Source of the DNA: an uncultured Gammaproteobacteria bacterium
GTDB taxonomy: Bacteria > Pseudomonadota > Gammaproteobacteria > Nitrosococcales > Methylophagaceae
Direction: 5' to 3'
Assembly (NCBI GenBank): GCA_905479075.1
Contig: CAJQLA010000005.1
Coordinates: forward strand, 62,001 to 126,000
Length of the DNA stretch: 64,000 nt
The translations under genes were made by a program, and so were the position numbers. This document shows, piece by piece, positions 37,504 through 49,765 of this stretch; the stretch's first letter is position 1; the number at the start of each line of letters is the position of its first letter. The notes below the pieces were generated by a model. That model saw nothing but the letters and a program-made list of their open reading frames with translations. It made no database searches and was not told the DNA's origin.

Positions 37504-38631
37504 ATGAGTTCACAGATACACACAATTACACGACGAAAATCGCGACAAGTGATGGTAGGGAATGTTGCTGTAGGTGGCGACGCACCTATTGCTGTGCAAA
37601 GCATGACTAATACGGAAACCTGTGATGTTGCTGCTACTGTAGAGCAAATCAATGCATTAAGCTCAGTAGGCGCCGATATAGTGAGGGTTTCAGTTCCATC
37701 CATGGAAGCAGCAGAAGCATTTGGAAAGATAAAACAGCAAGTGAACTTGCCCTTAATTGCCGATATTCACTTTGATCATAAAATTGCATTACGCGTTGCT
37801 GAGTTGGGGGTCGATTGCCTACGTATCAACCCCGGTAATATAGGACGGGAAGACCGCGTTCGAGCAGTGGTCGAGAGTGCAAGAGATCATAATATACCTA
37901 TAAGAATTGGGGTGAATGCAGGTTCTTTAGAAAAGGATCTACAAAAAAAGTATGGTGAACCGACACCCGATGCTCTGGTTGAATCCGCCATGCGCCACAT
38001 TGATATTTTAGATAGGCTAAATTTCCCTGATTTTAAAGTCAGTTTAAAGGCCTCAGATGTGTTTATGACCGTCCATGCCTATCGAAAACTGGCTACTCAG
38101 ATAGAGCAACCATTACATTTAGGTATCACAGAGGCCGGTGGTTTGCGTTCAGGAGCGGTCAAGTCAGCTATTGGCTTAGGTATGCTTTTGTCAGAAGGTA
38201 TCGGTGACACAATTCGTGTGTCTTTAGCTGCTGATCCAGTAGAAGAAGTGCGTGTTGGTTTTGATATTCTAAAAAGCTTACGAATTCGCAATAAAGGCAT
38301 TAATCTCATTGCCTGTCCATCATGTTCAAGACAACAGTTCGATGTCATTTCTACTGTGAACAAATTAGAAAATCGTCTTGAAGATATATTAGAACCCATG
38401 GATGTGGCAGTCATTGGTTGCGTGGTCAATGGCCCTGGCGAAGCAAAAGAAGCCGCCATAGGCTTAACAGGAGGCACACCAAATTTATTATATGTTGATG
38501 GCAAGCCTAGCCATAAGGTTAATGATGACGAATTAGTCGATGAGTTAGAAAAAGAGATTAGACAAAGAGTCGAGCGCCAACAACAAGTTACTCACCCAGA
38601 AAAAATTATTCCGATAAAGGACATCAGTTAA
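37504..38631 (+). CDS. ispG: 4-hydroxy-3-methylbut-2-en-1-yl diphosphate synthase IspG
   Basis: The 375-residue iron-sulfur enzyme acts in the penultimate step of the non-mevalonate isoprenoid pathway. The iron-sulfur cysteines are in [12 protein letters not shown] near residue 270 and in [13 protein letters not shown] near 305. The N-terminal TIM-barrel segment contains [12 protein letters not shown]. It is full length. Two bases separate it from hisS, the standard neighbour. Confidence 0.96.
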   Translation: MSSQIHTITRRKSRQVMVGNVAVGGDAPIAVQSMTNTETCDVAATVEQINALSSVGADIVRVSVPSMEAAEAFGKIKQQVNLPLIADIHFDHKIALRVAELGVDCLRINPGNIGREDRVRAVVESARDHNIPIRIGVNAGSLEKDLQKKYGEPTPDALVESAMRHIDILDRLNFPDFKVSLKASDVFMTVHAYRKLATQIEQPLHLGITEAGGLRSGAVKSAIGLGMLLSEGIGDTIRVSLAADPVEEVRVGFDILKSLRIRNKGINLIACPSCSRQQFDVISTVNKLENRLEDILEPMDVAVIGCVVNGPGEAKEAAIGLTGGTPNLLYVDGKPSHKVNDDELVDELEKEIRQRVERQQQVTHPEKIIPIKDIS

Positions 38632-38633
38632 TC

Positions 38634-39890
38634 GTGGCAGACACTATCCGTTCAATTCGGGGAATGAATGATATTCTCCCGGATACAACTCCTTATTGGC
38701 AGGCTGTGGAATCAACCCTGAATGAGGTGTTGACAGCTTATGGCTATCAAGAGATCCGTTTCCCAATTGTTGAAAAAACAGCTTTGTTTAGTCGCTCCAT
38801 AGGTGAAGTGACAGACATTGTTGAGAAGGAGATGTATAGCTTTACTGATAGAAATGGTGACAGCCTGACACTTCGACCTGAAGGTACTGCTGGTTGCGTG
38901 CGTGCAGCGATGCAAAACGGCTTACTAAACCAAACGCAGCGTCTTTGGTATATGGGCCCTATGTTTAGGCATGAACGCCCTCAAAAGGGCCGTTATCGTC
39001 AGTTTCACCAAATTGGTGTTGAAGCCTATGGTTTTAAAGGTCCCGATATTGATGCTGAAATGATTGTAATGACAGCTCGTTTATGGAAGCAACTCGGTTT
39101 ATCTGGTTTAACATTGCAAATTAATTCCTTGGGCTCAACTGAAGCCAGATTGGCTTATCGGCAAACATTAGTGACCTATTATGAGGCAAATCAAACGTTG
39201 TTAGATGAAGATAGCCAACGACGTTTACAAAGTAATCCGCTACGTATTTTGGATAGTAAAAACCCCGCAATGCAGGAATTAAATGATAATGCGCCAACAT
39301 TGCTAGAACATCTTGACGATGAGTCAAAACAAGATTTTGATGCGCTTCGTGAAACTTTAGACTCAATTGGCATTGAGTATGAAGTTAACCCTCGTTTGGT
39401 TCGGGGTTTGGATTACTATGGCAAAACAGTTTTCGAGTGGGTGACAGATCATTTAGGTTCTCAGGGAACAGTTTGTGCCGGTGGTCGTTATGATAGTCTA
39501 GTAGCGCAGTTAGGTGGGAGAGGGGCGACAGCTATTGGTTTTGCGATTGGGCTTGAACGTTTAATCGCTTTATTAGAAGCGATGGATGCCTTACCTGAAA
39601 TTGGAAACATTGATGCCTATATTGTGGCTGTTGGTGACAATGCCGCTAAACAGGCATTATTCTTGGCAGAACAATTGCGGGACCAAATTCCCGATTTGAA
39701 GTTGATTACTCACTGTGGTGGTGGTAGTTTTAAGAGCCAATTTAAACATGCAGACCGGAGTGGGGCCCGTTGGAGCTTGATTTTGGGTGATGATGAAATT
39801 AATCAACAAGTCATTAGTGTGAAAACAATGGCGACAGGAGAACAAGAAACGGTTCCCTGGGATGCTTTAGCTAATTATTTACAATCTTAA
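38634..39890 (+). CDS. hisS: Histidine-tRNA ligase
   Basis: The 418-residue class II synthetase has motif 1 near residues 45-70, motif 2 in the [19 protein letters not shown] segment near 110-128, the histidine-A signature [13 protein letters not shown] near 260, and a C-terminal anticodon domain. The start is GTG at 38634. In most gammaproteobacteria yfgM-bamB-der follow hisS; here pgi follows instead, so the conserved block ends at this point. Confidence 0.96.
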   Translation: MADTIRSIRGMNDILPDTTPYWQAVESTLNEVLTAYGYQEIRFPIVEKTALFSRSIGEVTDIVEKEMYSFTDRNGDSLTLRPEGTAGCVRAAMQNGLLNQTQRLWYMGPMFRHERPQKGRYRQFHQIGVEAYGFKGPDIDAEMIVMTARLWKQLGLSGLTLQINSLGSTEARLAYRQTLVTYYEANQTLLDEDSQRRLQSNPLRILDSKNPAMQELNDNAPTLLEHLDDESKQDFDALRETLDSIGIEYEVNPRLVRGLDYYGKTVFEWVTDHLGSQGTVCAGGRYDSLVAQLGGRGATAIGFAIGLERLIALLEAMDALPEIGNIDAYIVAVGDNAAKQALFLAEQLRDQIPDLKLITHCGGGSFKSQFKHADRSGARWSLILGDDEINQQVISVKTMATGEQETVPWDALANYLQS

Positions 39891-39905
39891 ATATAGAAGA
39901 AAAAT

Positions 39906-41546
39906 ATGACTCCTTTGAATACATCTGAATGGCAATCATTAGAACGCCACTATTCTGATATTAAATATCTTTCAATGCGGGATGAATTCGCACTAGATTC
40001 TGGTCGCTTTGAACGTTTGTCCATAAGCAGCGGTGATTTACTTTTAGATTACTCAAAAAATCGTATTACAAAAAAAACGATATCAAAACTCGCTGCTTTA
40101 GTTGAGTCATTAGATTTATCTGGATGGATAGAAAAGATGTTCACTGGCGAATCCATTAATACGACTGAAGGCCGTGCCGTTTCACATATAGCGTTAAGAA
40201 ACCGCAGCAATACACCGATTATTGTAGATGGCGAAGATATTATGCCAGCCATTAATGCGGTGTTAGCACAAATGAAACGTTTTTGTGGCAAAGTCCATAG
40301 TGGCGAATGGCTTGGTTACACAGGCAAACAGATAACAGATATTGTCAATATTGGGATTGGGGGGTCTGACTTAGGCCCAGCGATGATATGTGACGCCTTA
40401 GAACCTTATGGTGTTGAAGGCATGAATGCCCATTTTGTATCCAACGTCGATGGTACTGATCTGAGCACGACACTCGAAAAATTAAACCCTGAAACAACCC
40501 TCTTTGTCGTGGCTTCGAAAACCTTTACTACGCAAGAAACATTGACGAATGCGCAATCAGCTAGGGCCTGGTTTTTACAAGCAGGTAGTCAAGAGGATGT
40601 CGCACAACATTTTGTTGCTGTTTCAACCAATGCTGAAGCGGTAGCTGAATTTGGCATTAATACCGACAATATGTTCGAAATTTGGGATTGGGTCGGCGGT
40701 CGGTACTCTCTTTGGAGTGCGATTGGTTTGCCTATTGCTTTATATGTTGGGATGGATAATTTTGAGCGCCTACTCGATGGCGGTCATGAGATGGATAATC
40801 ATTTCAGACACCAACCATTTGAAGACAATATCCCCGTTGTTATGGGTTTGTTAGGGATTTGGTATATCAACTTCTTTGGTTCTCAGACACATGCTATTGT
40901 ACCTTACGATCATTCTCTAGCTCGTTTTCCAAGTCATATGCAACAATTGGATATGGAAAGTAATGGTAAGAACACGAATAGACAAGGACAACGCTTACGG
41001 TATGGAACAGGCCCAGTCATTTGGGGTACACCCGGTACCAATGGTCAGCATGCTTATTTCCAGTTGATCCATCAAGGAACACAAATAATTCCTGTTGATT
41101 TTGTTTTGCCTGTTAATAGTCACTACCCGGAAGTAGATCATCAATCAATTTTATTGGCTAATGGCTTAGCGCAATCAGAAGCTCTAATGAAAGGTAAAAA
41201 TGCCGAGGAAGTAAGGGCCGAGCTAGTAAAAGAAGGTCTTGAAGGTGAGGAGCTTGAGGCTTTATTACCACATAAAATCTTCCCAGGAAACAGACCTAGC
41301 AATACATTATTATTCCCTAAATTAACGCCTGAGATGCTAGGTCAGCTAGTCGCTTTGTATGAACACAAAGTCTTTGTACAAGGTGTTGTCTGGAATATTA
41401 ATTCGTTTGATCAGTGGGGTGTTGAGTTAGGTAAGCAGCTTGCTAAAGCAATATTGCCTGACTTGGAGCAAGGTGCTGAAGTTTCCGTTCATGATAGCTC
41501 AACGACTTCTTTGATTAATTTAATCAAACAACTGAGAACCTATTAA
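39906..41546 (+). CDS. pgi: Glucose-6-phosphate isomerase
   Basis: The 546-residue enzyme interconverts glucose-6-phosphate and fructose-6-phosphate. Visible signatures are [12 protein letters not shown] near residue 155, SNVDGTD near 190, the catalytic-base region MESNGKN near 355, and the C-terminal [12 protein letters not shown]. It ends at a strong bidirectional terminator shared with glgB. It provides glucose-6-phosphate for the adjacent glycogen genes and, in RuMP-pathway methylotrophs, also works in the formaldehyde cycle. Confidence 0.96.
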   Translation: MTPLNTSEWQSLERHYSDIKYLSMRDEFALDSGRFERLSISSGDLLLDYSKNRITKKTISKLAALVESLDLSGWIEKMFTGESINTTEGRAVSHIALRNRSNTPIIVDGEDIMPAINAVLAQMKRFCGKVHSGEWLGYTGKQITDIVNIGIGGSDLGPAMICDALEPYGVEGMNAHFVSNVDGTDLSTTLEKLNPETTLFVVASKTFTTQETLTNAQSARAWFLQAGSQEDVAQHFVAVSTNAEAVAEFGINTDNMFEIWDWVGGRYSLWSAIGLPIALYVGMDNFERLLDGGHEMDNHFRHQPFEDNIPVVMGLLGIWYINFFGSQTHAIVPYDHSLARFPSHMQQLDMESNGKNTNRQGQRLRYGTGPVIWGTPGTNGQHAYFQLIHQGTQIIPVDFVLPVNSHYPEVDHQSILLANGLAQSEALMKGKNAEEVRAELVKEGLEGEELEALLPHKIFPGNRPSNTLLFPKLTPEMLGQLVALYEHKVFVQGVVWNINSFDQWGVELGKQLAKAILPDLEQGAEVSVHDSSTTSLINLIKQLRTY

Positions 41547-41561
41547 GCCGTAACGAAAAAA

Positions 41562-41597
41562 ATAAAAAAGGCCTGGTTAATCCAGGCCTTTTTTATT
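41562..41597. terminator. Bidirectional terminator between pgi and glgB
   Basis: GGCCTGG (41570-41576) pairs with CCAGGCC (41582-41588) around a 5-base loop, and the stem is flanked by six A on the left and six T on the right. It therefore gives a U-tract on both strands for the convergent pgi and glgB transcripts. Confidence 0.9.
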
Positions 41598-41605
41598 TAT
41601 AAGTT

Positions 41606-43780
41606 TTAATCCGCCTTTTGCAAAACAATACCTGATAGTGGCGGTAGATTCATCACGATGGAATAAGCCCTGTCTGACCAGGGTGTTTCTTCAGTCTGTA
41701 CTAGTGGTTTGTTTTCAAAGTTACTACCACCATAATATTCAGAGTCAGAATTAAAGATAGCTTTGTAATTACCTTTTTCCGGCACGCCGATACGATAATT
41801 TTCCCGTGGTACTGGAGTAAAATTAAAGATAGAAATCACGCGCTGTTCACCATCTTTTCTGATAAAACTCAAAATAGAATGTTCTCTATCATTACAGTCT
41901 AGCCATTCAAAACCATGTGGATCGAACTCATGTCGATACAGCGCTGGTGTTTCTGTATATAGCTTATTCAAATCTGATACTAATGTTTTCATACCCTTAT
42001 GTAGCGGGTAATCAAGTGTGTACCAATCAAGTGATTGTTCACAGTTCCACTCATTTCCTTGAGCAAACTCAGAGCCCATAAACAGTAGCTTCTTACCTGG
42101 GTAAGTAAACATAAGGGTGTAGAGCAATCTTAAGTTAGCAAAACGTTGCCATTCATCGCCAGGCATTTTATTGAGCATTGAGCCTTTACCATGAACAACT
42201 TCATCATGAGAAAATGGCAGAACAAAGTTTTCAGTAAATGCGTATAGCAATCCAAATGTTAGGGAATCATGGTGGTAGCGACGATGGATGGCATCTTGTT
42301 TCATATACTCAAGAATGTCATGCATCCAACCCATATTCCATTTCATGGAGAATCCAAGTCCTCCCATATGCGCTGGACGCGACACCATCGGGTAGGAGGT
42401 TGATTCTTCAGCCGTGATTAAACTGCCTGGGAATTCTTGATGCAGAACGCTGTTCATATGTTGTAAAAACTCTATAACCTCAAGATTTTCACGACCGCCA
42501 TGTTTGTTAGGGATCCAGTTGTCACCTTCTCTTGAATAGTCTAAATAGAGCATAGAGGCAACGGCATCAACGCGGAGTCCGTCAATATGGAATTCGCCTA
42601 ACCAATAAAAAGCACTAGATAAGAGGAAGTTAAATACTTCATTACGGCCATAGTTAAAAATGAGTGTGCCCCAGTCTTGATGTTCACCTTGACGTGGATC
42701 AGCATGTTCATATAAAGCGCTACCATCAAAGCGGGCTAAACCATGAGCATCTTTTGGAAAATGTCCTGGCACCCAGTCGAGGATAATCCCTATATTATTT
42801 TGATGGCATTTATCAATAAAGTAACGTAACTGGTCAGGAGAACCAAAACGGCTAGTAGGCGCAAAATAGCCTGTTGTTTGATAACCCCATGAGATATCAA
42901 GGGGGTGTTCTGTGATTGGCAATAATTCGATATGGGTGAAACCGAGCTCTTTGACGTAAGGGACGAGCTGGTCTGCCATCTCTATGTAATTTAAAAATTC
43001 ACCTGCTTCGTTACGTTTCCATGAGCCTAAATGGACTTCATAGACTGAATGTGGAAGGTGTAGCCAGTCTGCTTGATTACGTGTTGACATCCAATCACCA
43101 TCTTGCCACTCATATTGTGTGGGGGCGGTAACGATAGAAGCTGTACCAGGACGAAGCTCGCATTGCTGGCCATAGGGATCTTTTTTGCTGTGGAGTGAGC
43201 CATCATCTCGATTTTTGATCTCAAACTTGTATAAGTCACCTGCTGTTAAGCCCGGGATAAATAACTCCCAGACACCGGTATCACCGCGTGATCGCATAGG
43301 ATGACGTCGACCATCCCATTGGTTGAAGTCACCAATAATACTGATACGTTCAGCGCTAGGGGCCCAAGTGGCAAATAACACGCCTTCAACACCATCTACA
43401 TTATGCGTATGGGCACCAAAAACGCGATAGGCGTGCCAGTGTTTACCCTCGGCAAATAAGTGCAAGTCATATTCTGAAAGTTGGGGCTGGAAGCAATAAG
43501 GATCATAGTCGTGAGAAGTCAGTTCACTATTTATTTGACGATCTACCGTATAGGGTATTTCAAGTTCACTCGATTTCCCAGTCCACTGGAAAAGATCAGT
43601 GCCTTCTATTCTTTGAAGAATGAGTGAATTATTAAGCGATGCTTTTTGCGTGTCTGGTAAGAAAATAGTGACTGTTGTTTTGTCATCTTTAGAGTGTGCA
43701 CCTAGGACTGAAAACGGATCATGGTGACGCGCTTCTATGATTTTCACTAAGTCGTCAGATAATTTGTTTTCTAAAATCAT
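41606..43780 (-). CDS. glgB: 1,4-alpha-glucan branching enzyme GlgB
   Basis: The 724-residue GH13 enzyme makes alpha-1,6 branches in glycogen. The order is an N-terminal N1 domain (about 1-110), a CBM48 domain ([24 protein letters not shown]), the GH13 barrel and a C-terminal beta domain. Catalytic motifs are visible: [12 protein letters not shown] (nucleophile Asp), TAEEST (acid Glu) and [13 protein letters not shown]. It is transcribed away from glgC across a 94 bp divergent gap, so the two may share regulatory sequence. Confidence 0.96.
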   Translation of the reverse strand: MILENKLSDDLVKIIEARHHDPFSVLGAHSKDDKTTVTIFLPDTQKASLNNSLILQRIEGTDLFQWTGKSSELEIPYTVDRQINSELTSHDYDPYCFQPQLSEYDLHLFAEGKHWHAYRVFGAHTHNVDGVEGVLFATWAPSAERISIIGDFNQWDGRRHPMRSRGDTGVWELFIPGLTAGDLYKFEIKNRDDGSLHSKKDPYGQQCELRPGTASIVTAPTQYEWQDGDWMSTRNQADWLHLPHSVYEVHLGSWKRNEAGEFLNYIEMADQLVPYVKELGFTHIELLPITEHPLDISWGYQTTGYFAPTSRFGSPDQLRYFIDKCHQNNIGIILDWVPGHFPKDAHGLARFDGSALYEHADPRQGEHQDWGTLIFNYGRNEVFNFLLSSAFYWLGEFHIDGLRVDAVASMLYLDYSREGDNWIPNKHGGRENLEVIEFLQHMNSVLHQEFPGSLITAEESTSYPMVSRPAHMGGLGFSMKWNMGWMHDILEYMKQDAIHRRYHHDSLTFGLLYAFTENFVLPFSHDEVVHGKGSMLNKMPGDEWQRFANLRLLYTLMFTYPGKKLLFMGSEFAQGNEWNCEQSLDWYTLDYPLHKGMKTLVSDLNKLYTETPALYRHEFDPHGFEWLDCNDREHSILSFIRKDGEQRVISIFNFTPVPRENYRIGVPEKGNYKAIFNSDSEYYGGSNFENKPLVQTEETPWSDRAYSIVMNLPPLSGIVLQKAD

Positions 43781-43874
43781 AGTGTTGAAGTTCCATATAA
43801 AAATTTATTGATGTCTACAAGGTGCTTGTGGCAGTCTTATAGGTATATTCCTAACTCATCGATGGAGATGTCAT

Positions 43875-45143
43875 ATGTCAGACAATAATAGCACGCGCTT
43901 TGTTAGTCGTCTTACTCGCGATACATTAGCATTAATTTTGGCAGGTGGGAGAGGATCAAGGCTTAAACAGTTAACAGATTGGCGGGCTAAACCAGCAGTA
44001 CCGTTTGGTGGTAAATTTAGGATCATTGATTTCCCATTATCAAACTGTGTTAACTCTGGTATCAGACGAGTAGGAGTTCTCTCTCAGTATAAATCTCATT
44101 CACTTGTAAAACATATCCAACAAGGTTGGGGTTTTATGGGTGGTCAATTGGGTGAGTTTGTTGAATTATTGCCAGCATCACAACGTACTGAAAAAGGTTG
44201 GTATGAAGGGACTGCTGATGCGGTTTATCAAAACCTTGATATTTTAAGGAATCATGGTCCTGAATATGTATTGATTCTTGCCGGTGATCACATTTACAAA
44301 ATGGATTATGGCGATATGTTGGCGGATCATGTAGAAAAGGGTGCTGATATGACGATAGGGTGCCTAACAGTATCTTTAGAAGAAGCAAAGGCCTTTGGGG
44401 TGATGTCAGTGGATGCAGCCAATCGTATAGTCGCATTTGATGAAAAGCCTGATTCTCCTAACCCAATACCAGGTCAGGATGATGTAGCGCTAGCTTCTAT
44501 GGGTATTTATATCTTTAATGCGGCATTTTTATACGAGCAGCTTGTTAAAGATGCCGATAATCAAGATTCAACGCATGATTTTGGTCATGACATTATCCCT
44601 TCTTTGATTAAAAATTATAAGGTTTTGGCTCATCCATATAAAGATGTACAGGGTAATGATCCTGGGTATTGGCGAGATGTAGGGACGATTGATGCGTTTT
44701 GGTCTGGAAATTTAGAATTGATTGGCATTACTCCCGAACTGAATATATATGATTCCGATTGGCCAATATGGACGCATCAAGAGCAGTTGCCCCCAGCAAA
44801 ATTTGTATTTAATGATGATAACCGTCGCGGTATGGCAGTTGATTCTATGATATCAGGCGGGTGCGTGATTTCTGGAGCAACAGTGAGTCATTCGGTATTG
44901 TTTTCGAATGTAACAGTGCATAGTTATGCCATTGTTGAAGATGCTGTTGTGCTGCCTGAAGTTAACATAGGCCGCAATTGCAGGTTGAAGAATGTGGTTT
45001 TAGATAAAGGCTGTGATATACCACCAGGTACAGTTATTGGTGAAGATTCCGTTGCAGATGCAGAAAAATATGAAGTTTCGCCGAATGGAGTCGTTTTAGT
45101 TACCCCTGAAATGCTAGGACAGAATTACCGACATGTCAGATAA
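43875..45143 (+). CDS. glgC: Glucose-1-phosphate adenylyltransferase GlgC
   Basis: The 422-residue enzyme makes ADP-glucose, the committed step of bacterial glycogen synthesis. It carries the nucleotidyltransferase motif [16 protein letters not shown] near residues 16-31, the [12 protein letters not shown] motif near 114-125, and a C-terminal left-handed beta-helix. The N-terminal lysine and arginine residues of the allosteric site are present. It overlaps the GH57 gene by 11 bp. No glycogen synthase (glgA) is in the window. Confidence 0.96.
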   Translation: MSDNNSTRFVSRLTRDTLALILAGGRGSRLKQLTDWRAKPAVPFGGKFRIIDFPLSNCVNSGIRRVGVLSQYKSHSLVKHIQQGWGFMGGQLGEFVELLPASQRTEKGWYEGTADAVYQNLDILRNHGPEYVLILAGDHIYKMDYGDMLADHVEKGADMTIGCLTVSLEEAKAFGVMSVDAANRIVAFDEKPDSPNPIPGQDDVALASMGIYIFNAAFLYEQLVKDADNQDSTHDFGHDIIPSLIKNYKVLAHPYKDVQGNDPGYWRDVGTIDAFWSGNLELIGITPELNIYDSDWPIWTHQEQLPPAKFVFNDDNRRGMAVDSMISGGCVISGATVSHSVLFSNVTVHSYAIVEDAVVLPEVNIGRNCRLKNVVLDKGCDIPPGTVIGEDSVADAEKYEVSPNGVVLVTPEMLGQNYRHVR

Positions 45144-46815
45144 GTTAAAAGTTGTTTTATGCTGGCATATGCACCAGCCCCAGTACAGTGAACCATTAGG
45201 AGGCATGTATCAATTACCTTGGACATACCTACATGCAATAAAAGATTATTCTGATATGGCTTGGCATCTGGAAAATGTGCCAGAAGCGAGAGCCGTGGTG
45301 AATTTTGCCCCCACATTAATAGAGCAAATTTCTGATTATGATCTGCAGCTTAAAGAACGGTTTAGAGGGACAGGCCGCATAAAGGATCCTCTGTTGCTCG
45401 CGTTAGACTCGCCTGTGCAACCGATGCATATCGAAGATCGAAAAACATTGATTAGTGCTTGTCTTCGAGCAAACGAAGAAAAGTTAATTTCACCCTTTCC
45501 TCACTTTTCTAAATTAGCAAGTATGGCGAGAGGGTTTTTAGAAGAGCCAGAGTGTTTAGCCTATATCAATGATCAGTTTATGATTGACCTTCTTGTTTGG
45601 TATCACTTAGCTTGGATGGGTGAATCAATAAGGCGAACTGATATACGTATCCAAGGGCTAATGAAGAAAGGCCAGCACTATGATTTTCATGACCGTCGAA
45701 AATTGATGACGGTTATCAGTGAGTTGTTGAATGACCTTATTCCGCGTTATCGGCGATTAGCTGAATCAGGTAAAGTCGAATTATCTGTAACACCTTATGC
45801 GCATCCGATTATACCGTTAATGCTGGATATTGAATCTACCTATGATGCAATGCCTGATGCTGAATTACCAGGAATTACAGTTTATCCGGGTGGTAAAGAA
45901 CGTGCGAATTGGCATATGGAAGAAGGCCTCCGTGTTTTTGAATCTTATTTTGGATTTAGACCGAAAGGGTGCTGGCCATCTGAGGGTGCTGTCTCAACGG
46001 ATACTTTAAAGCTGGTTAAAGAGCATGGTTTTACATGGGCGGCTACAGGTGAGAATGTGCTACGTAACAGCCTTAGTAAATCAGAGATGACAAATGAAAG
46101 TATTCATAAGCCATTCAAAGTGACTGATGATGGCGCAGCCTGCTTTTTCCGTGATGATGGATTGTCTGATTTGATTGGCTTTACCTACACTGGCTGGGAT
46201 GCGGAACATGCTATTACTGATTTTATAGGCCATCTAAAACGTATTAATAAAGATACGAAAGGTGAAAAAGATCGCGTTGTTTCAGTGATATTAGATGGTG
46301 AGAATGCCTGGGAATATTATCCTTACAATGGCTATTACTTTTTGCAAGGATTGTACAAGCAATTATCAGAACACCCGGACATTGAACTCACGACATTTTC
46401 TGAGTGTTTAGATAATGAAGTCGAAGCGACTGAGATCCCTGAGATCGTTGCTGGTAGCTGGGTCTACGGTTCATTCTCTACTTGGATAGGTGATCCTGAT
46501 AAAAATCGAGGTTGGGATTTATTAAGTCAAGCTAAGAAAACCTATGACAGAGTCATGAAAAAAAGAAGCTTCGATGATGAAATGATGTTAGCGCTAGAAA
46601 GACAGCTAGCTATTTGTGAAGGTTCGGACTGGTTCTGGTGGTTTGGCGATTACAACTCTGGCGACAGTGTGAGTGATTTTGAACGTTTGTTCAGGTTGCA
46701 TCTATCAAATTTATATCAAATGTTAGGCGAAGAAGTGCCTCAAGTTTTATCTGAGGTTGTTTCTCGCGGCGGTGATGGTATTGAGCAGGGCGGGACAATG
46801 CGACGTGGAGGCTAA
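45133..46815 (+). CDS. Glycoside hydrolase family 57 enzyme (alpha-amylase-like)
   Basis: The 560-residue protein has the GH57 signatures: HMHQP at 12-16, a GCWPSEG motif near residue 280, WAATGENVL near 300 with the likely nucleophile Glu, and [13 protein letters not shown] near 335-347 with the acid Asp. GH57 members act on alpha-glucans as amylase, glucanotransferase or branching enzyme. This type, linked to glgC and malQ, is probably an alpha-amylase or 4-alpha-glucanotransferase acting on glycogen. It is coupled to glgC by overlap and to malQ by direct abutment. Confidence 0.9.
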   Translation: MSDKLKVVLCWHMHQPQYSEPLGGMYQLPWTYLHAIKDYSDMAWHLENVPEARAVVNFAPTLIEQISDYDLQLKERFRGTGRIKDPLLLALDSPVQPMHIEDRKTLISACLRANEEKLISPFPHFSKLASMARGFLEEPECLAYINDQFMIDLLVWYHLAWMGESIRRTDIRIQGLMKKGQHYDFHDRRKLMTVISELLNDLIPRYRRLAESGKVELSVTPYAHPIIPLMLDIESTYDAMPDAELPGITVYPGGKERANWHMEEGLRVFESYFGFRPKGCWPSEGAVSTDTLKLVKEHGFTWAATGENVLRNSLSKSEMTNESIHKPFKVTDDGAACFFRDDGLSDLIGFTYTGWDAEHAITDFIGHLKRINKDTKGEKDRVVSVILDGENAWEYYPYNGYYFLQGLYKQLSEHPDIELTTFSECLDNEVEATEIPEIVAGSWVYGSFSTWIGDPDKNRGWDLLSQAKKTYDRVMKKRSFDDEMMLALERQLAICEGSDWFWWFGDYNSGDSVSDFERLFRLHLSNLYQMLGEEVPQVLSEVVSRGGDGIEQGGTMRRGG

Positions 46816-48273
46816 GTGAACCAACAGGCTAGTGTTTTTAACCAACGACGTACTGGCGTATTACTACATATTACCAGCCTACCCAGTAGCAATTTGGGAA
46901 AAGATGCCTATCGATTTGTTGATTTCTTAGCTGCAACAGGCACTACAATATGGCAAATGTTACCACTGGGGCCGACGCATGCTGATAACTCACCCTATCA
47001 ATGCTTATCTGCACATGCTGCTAACGCAAGTTTAATTTGTCCTCATTGGGTCACTCAACAGTCCTGGGCTATTGCTGATGAGTTAGACGTGTCTAACTTG
47101 TCTATTCTAATTGCCAAGGCCTTTCATCAATTTGATACGTATGCTGATGATGAAGAAAAGCAGCTGTTTTCTGATTTTTGTCAGCAGCATGCCTATTGGT
47201 TGGATGACTATGTATTATTTTGTGAAATACGCCATTTAAATTTTACAAATGCCTGGTTTGATTGGCCTGAGGCGTTACGTGATCGAGAAGTCGATGCTTT
47301 AGCTAGGATTAGGTGTGATCGACAACAAGCGCTTGATATTCGTTGTTTCGAACAATTTATATTTTTTCAACAGTGGCGATCATTGAAGCGCTATGCCAAT
47401 GAACATGGTGTTTTATTATTTGGTGATATGCCAATTTTTGTCGCCCATGACAGTGCAGACGTTTGGGCTAATCAAGGCTTATTTACCTTAGACAATACGG
47501 GGCAGGCAACACGAGTAGCGGGTGTACCACCTGATTATTTCTCTGCAACAGGCCAAAGATGGGGTAATCCACTTTATGAGTGGGAGGCCCACCAACAACA
47601 AGATTATCTCTGGTGGCAACAGCGTTTAAGTACGCAACTGGATTTATTTGATCTCGTTAGAATAGATCATTTCCGTGGCTTTGAAGCTTGTTGGGAGATT
47701 CCTGCAAATTGTGATACTGCTATTGATGGCGCTTGGGTGAAAGCACCAGGTGATGAGCTATTTGATAAGCTTTTATCTGTTTTCGGTGAATTACCTTTGG
47801 TTGCAGAAGATTTAGGCATCATTACCGATGAAGTGACGGTATTACGTGAAAAATATGCAATGCCTGGCATGAAAATTTTACAGTTTGCTTTTGGTTCTGA
47901 TGCTGATGCGACTAACCCGTATCTTCCTCACCAACACTGCCGAGATAGTGTTGCCTATACAGGCACACATGATAACAACACGACAGTGGGTTGGTATCAG
48001 GAGGTAGATGAGGGCACACAACAGCATATAGCAAGTTATTTGGGGCGTGATGATGTGAGCATGCCTTGGACCTTAAATAGGATCGCTTTACAATCAGTAG
48101 CAGCATTAGCAGTGCTACCTATGCAAGATATTTTATCCTTAGATGGTAGCCATAGAATGAATGTACCAGGGACTACAGAAGGTAACTGGTCATGGCAATT
48201 CTCTTGGGAAATGTTAACGGACGATAGCCAAGCGCAATTATTGAACTTAAATAAACTTTATGGGCGGTGTTAA
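46816..48273 (+). CDS. malQ: 4-alpha-glucanotransferase (amylomaltase)
   Basis: The 485-residue GH77 enzyme disproportionates maltodextrins. The nucleophile Asp lies in DLVRIDHFRGFEACWEIP near residues 279-296, the acid Glu in PLVAEDLGIIT near 335-345, and the third Asp in TGTHDNNTTVGWY near 390. The length is typical of the short bacterial plant-like DPE1 type. The GTG start at 46816 immediately follows the GH57 stop. Together with GH57 it would recycle linear glucans from glycogen. Confidence 0.95.
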   Translation: MNQQASVFNQRRTGVLLHITSLPSSNLGKDAYRFVDFLAATGTTIWQMLPLGPTHADNSPYQCLSAHAANASLICPHWVTQQSWAIADELDVSNLSILIAKAFHQFDTYADDEEKQLFSDFCQQHAYWLDDYVLFCEIRHLNFTNAWFDWPEALRDREVDALARIRCDRQQALDIRCFEQFIFFQQWRSLKRYANEHGVLLFGDMPIFVAHDSADVWANQGLFTLDNTGQATRVAGVPPDYFSATGQRWGNPLYEWEAHQQQDYLWWQQRLSTQLDLFDLVRIDHFRGFEACWEIPANCDTAIDGAWVKAPGDELFDKLLSVFGELPLVAEDLGIITDEVTVLREKYAMPGMKILQFAFGSDADATNPYLPHQHCRDSVAYTGTHDNNTTVGWYQEVDEGTQQHIASYLGRDDVSMPWTLNRIALQSVAALAVLPMQDILSLDGSHRMNVPGTTEGNWSWQFSWEMLTDDSQAQLLNLNKLYGRC

Positions 48274-48276
48274 GTG

Positions 48277-48660
48277 ATGAGTAATCCTGAGACTTTAAGC
48301 TATGCTAAGACACATGAATGGGTGAAACGCGAAGACAATGGCGAACTCACGGTAGGTATAACGGACCATGCACAGGATTTATTGGGTGATTTAGTGTTTG
48401 CTGAACTCCCAGCGGTAGGAAGTCATATCACGGCGGCTGAGCCTTGCATGCTGCTTGAGTCTGTTAAGGCTGCATCTGATATATATATGCCATTGAGCGG
48501 AGAAGTGGTAGCAGTAAATCAGGCATTGGAAGGTACGCCAGAACTGGTTAATGAAGATGCTTTCGGTGACGGTTGGTTATTTAAGATAAAAGCTGATGAT
48601 ATCGAAGATATCGATTCATTATTGTCAGCCAGTGCCTACGAATTATTGCTGGATGAATAA
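48277..48660 (+). CDS. gcvH: Glycine cleavage system H protein
   Basis: The 127-residue lipoyl carrier has the lipoylated lysine K64 in [14 protein letters not shown], and the EHA-like segment [15 protein letters not shown] is normal. GcvH shuttles the aminomethyl group between GcvP and GcvT. ATG 48277 is preferred; GTG one codon earlier is possible. No gcvT or gcvP is adjacent. The gene follows malQ by three bases and so appears to be carried in the glycogen operon. Its 3' end overlaps the convergent anmK by 25 bp. Confidence 0.94.
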   Translation: MSNPETLSYAKTHEWVKREDNGELTVGITDHAQDLLGDLVFAELPAVGSHITAAEPCMLLESVKAASDIYMPLSGEVVAVNQALEGTPELVNEDAFGDGWLFKIKADDIEDIDSLLSASAYELLLDE

Positions 48661-49760
48661 ATTGCACCTAGAACAACTGGGTGACTGGCACCGGTTACTG
48701 AAGGAATATTACCCGGTTTATTGTTGCTAGTTCTATAGGCTAACCAAGCAAAAGCACAGGCTTCGACCCAGTCTGGATGAATGCCTAATACTTCTGTTGT
48801 CGTCACTATTTGTTCAGGTAATAAAGACGCTAGTAAATTAAATAAGGTCTTATTGTGGCTGCCTCCACCACAGATAAATACAGAGCTTACAGTTGGGCAA
48901 TGATATTGAATATCTTTAGCTATTACTTGTGCTGTTAAGTGCAGTAGCGTCGCCTGTACATCCTGTGCCGATAGCGTATGTTCAAAAATAGATAACTGCT
49001 TATCTAGCCAACTCAGATTGAAATACTCACGACCAGTACTTTTGGGGACAGCTTGAGCGAAATAAGGGTCGTTTAAACATTGCTCAAGTAATTCCATGTT
49101 AACTTGCCCTTGTGCTGCCCATTGTCCATCTTCATCATAGCTACGGTTTTGATGTTGCTTTATCCAAGCATCTAACAAGGTATTTCCAGGACCGCTATCA
49201 AAACCAATAATAGCTTCATTATTGTTAGAAGGCAGATAACTAATATTGCTAATACCACCGATATTAATAACTGCGCGTGATTCTGTTTGACTGCTAAAAG
49301 CATACGCATGGAACGCAGGGACGAGGGGCGCGCCTTGACCAGATGACGCAATATCACGTTGTCTAAAATCTGCGATTGTGCGAATTGTAGTTAGCTCTGC
49401 AATAGTATGGGCATCACCAATTTGCATACTAAAGGGATATTGGCTATCGGGGGAGTGGAACAAAGTATGTCCATGACAACCGATTGCCGAAATAGTGCCG
49501 GCTGAAAGAGTCGTTTCTTGAAGTAGTGTGTTGATATACTGAGCAATTAATTGGCCTAGCTCAATATTGAGACTGCCTAATTGTTCAAAGCTGCAGTGTT
49601 GTTCGCTAATAACATGGTGAAGTGTTTCTAGCAGGTGTTCTGGAAAAGCAAATGTTTTTGCTGTAATTAACTGGCAAGCATTATCATCGGTAATATCAAC
49701 AATAGCGATATCAATGCCATCTAGGCTGGTGCCTGACATAACTCCAATATAATAGGACAA
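48636..49760 (-). CDS. anmK: Anhydro-N-acetylmuramic acid kinase
   Basis: The 374-residue kinase phosphorylates and opens anhydroMurNAc during peptidoglycan recycling. It starts [15 protein letters not shown] and has the nucleotide-binding segments [14 protein letters not shown] and [10 protein letters not shown]. It lies five bases downstream of the M23 endopeptidase gene on the same strand, so wall cleavage and wall recycling are encoded together. This anmK-M23-tyrS arrangement is common in gammaproteobacteria. Confidence 0.96.
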   Translation of the reverse strand: MSYYIGVMSGTSLDGIDIAIVDITDDNACQLITAKTFAFPEHLLETLHHVISEQHCSFEQLGSLNIELGQLIAQYINTLLQETTLSAGTISAIGCHGHTLFHSPDSQYPFSMQIGDAHTIAELTTIRTIADFRQRDIASSGQGAPLVPAFHAYAFSSQTESRAVINIGGISNISYLPSNNNEAIIGFDSGPGNTLLDAWIKQHQNRSYDEDGQWAAQGQVNMELLEQCLNDPYFAQAVPKSTGREYFNLSWLDKQLSIFEHTLSAQDVQATLLHLTAQVIAKDIQYHCPTVSSVFICGGGSHNKTLFNLLASLLPEQIVTTTEVLGIHPDWVEACAFAWLAYRTSNNKPGNIPSVTGASHPVVLGAIYSSSNNS

Positions 49761-49765
49761 GGTCT

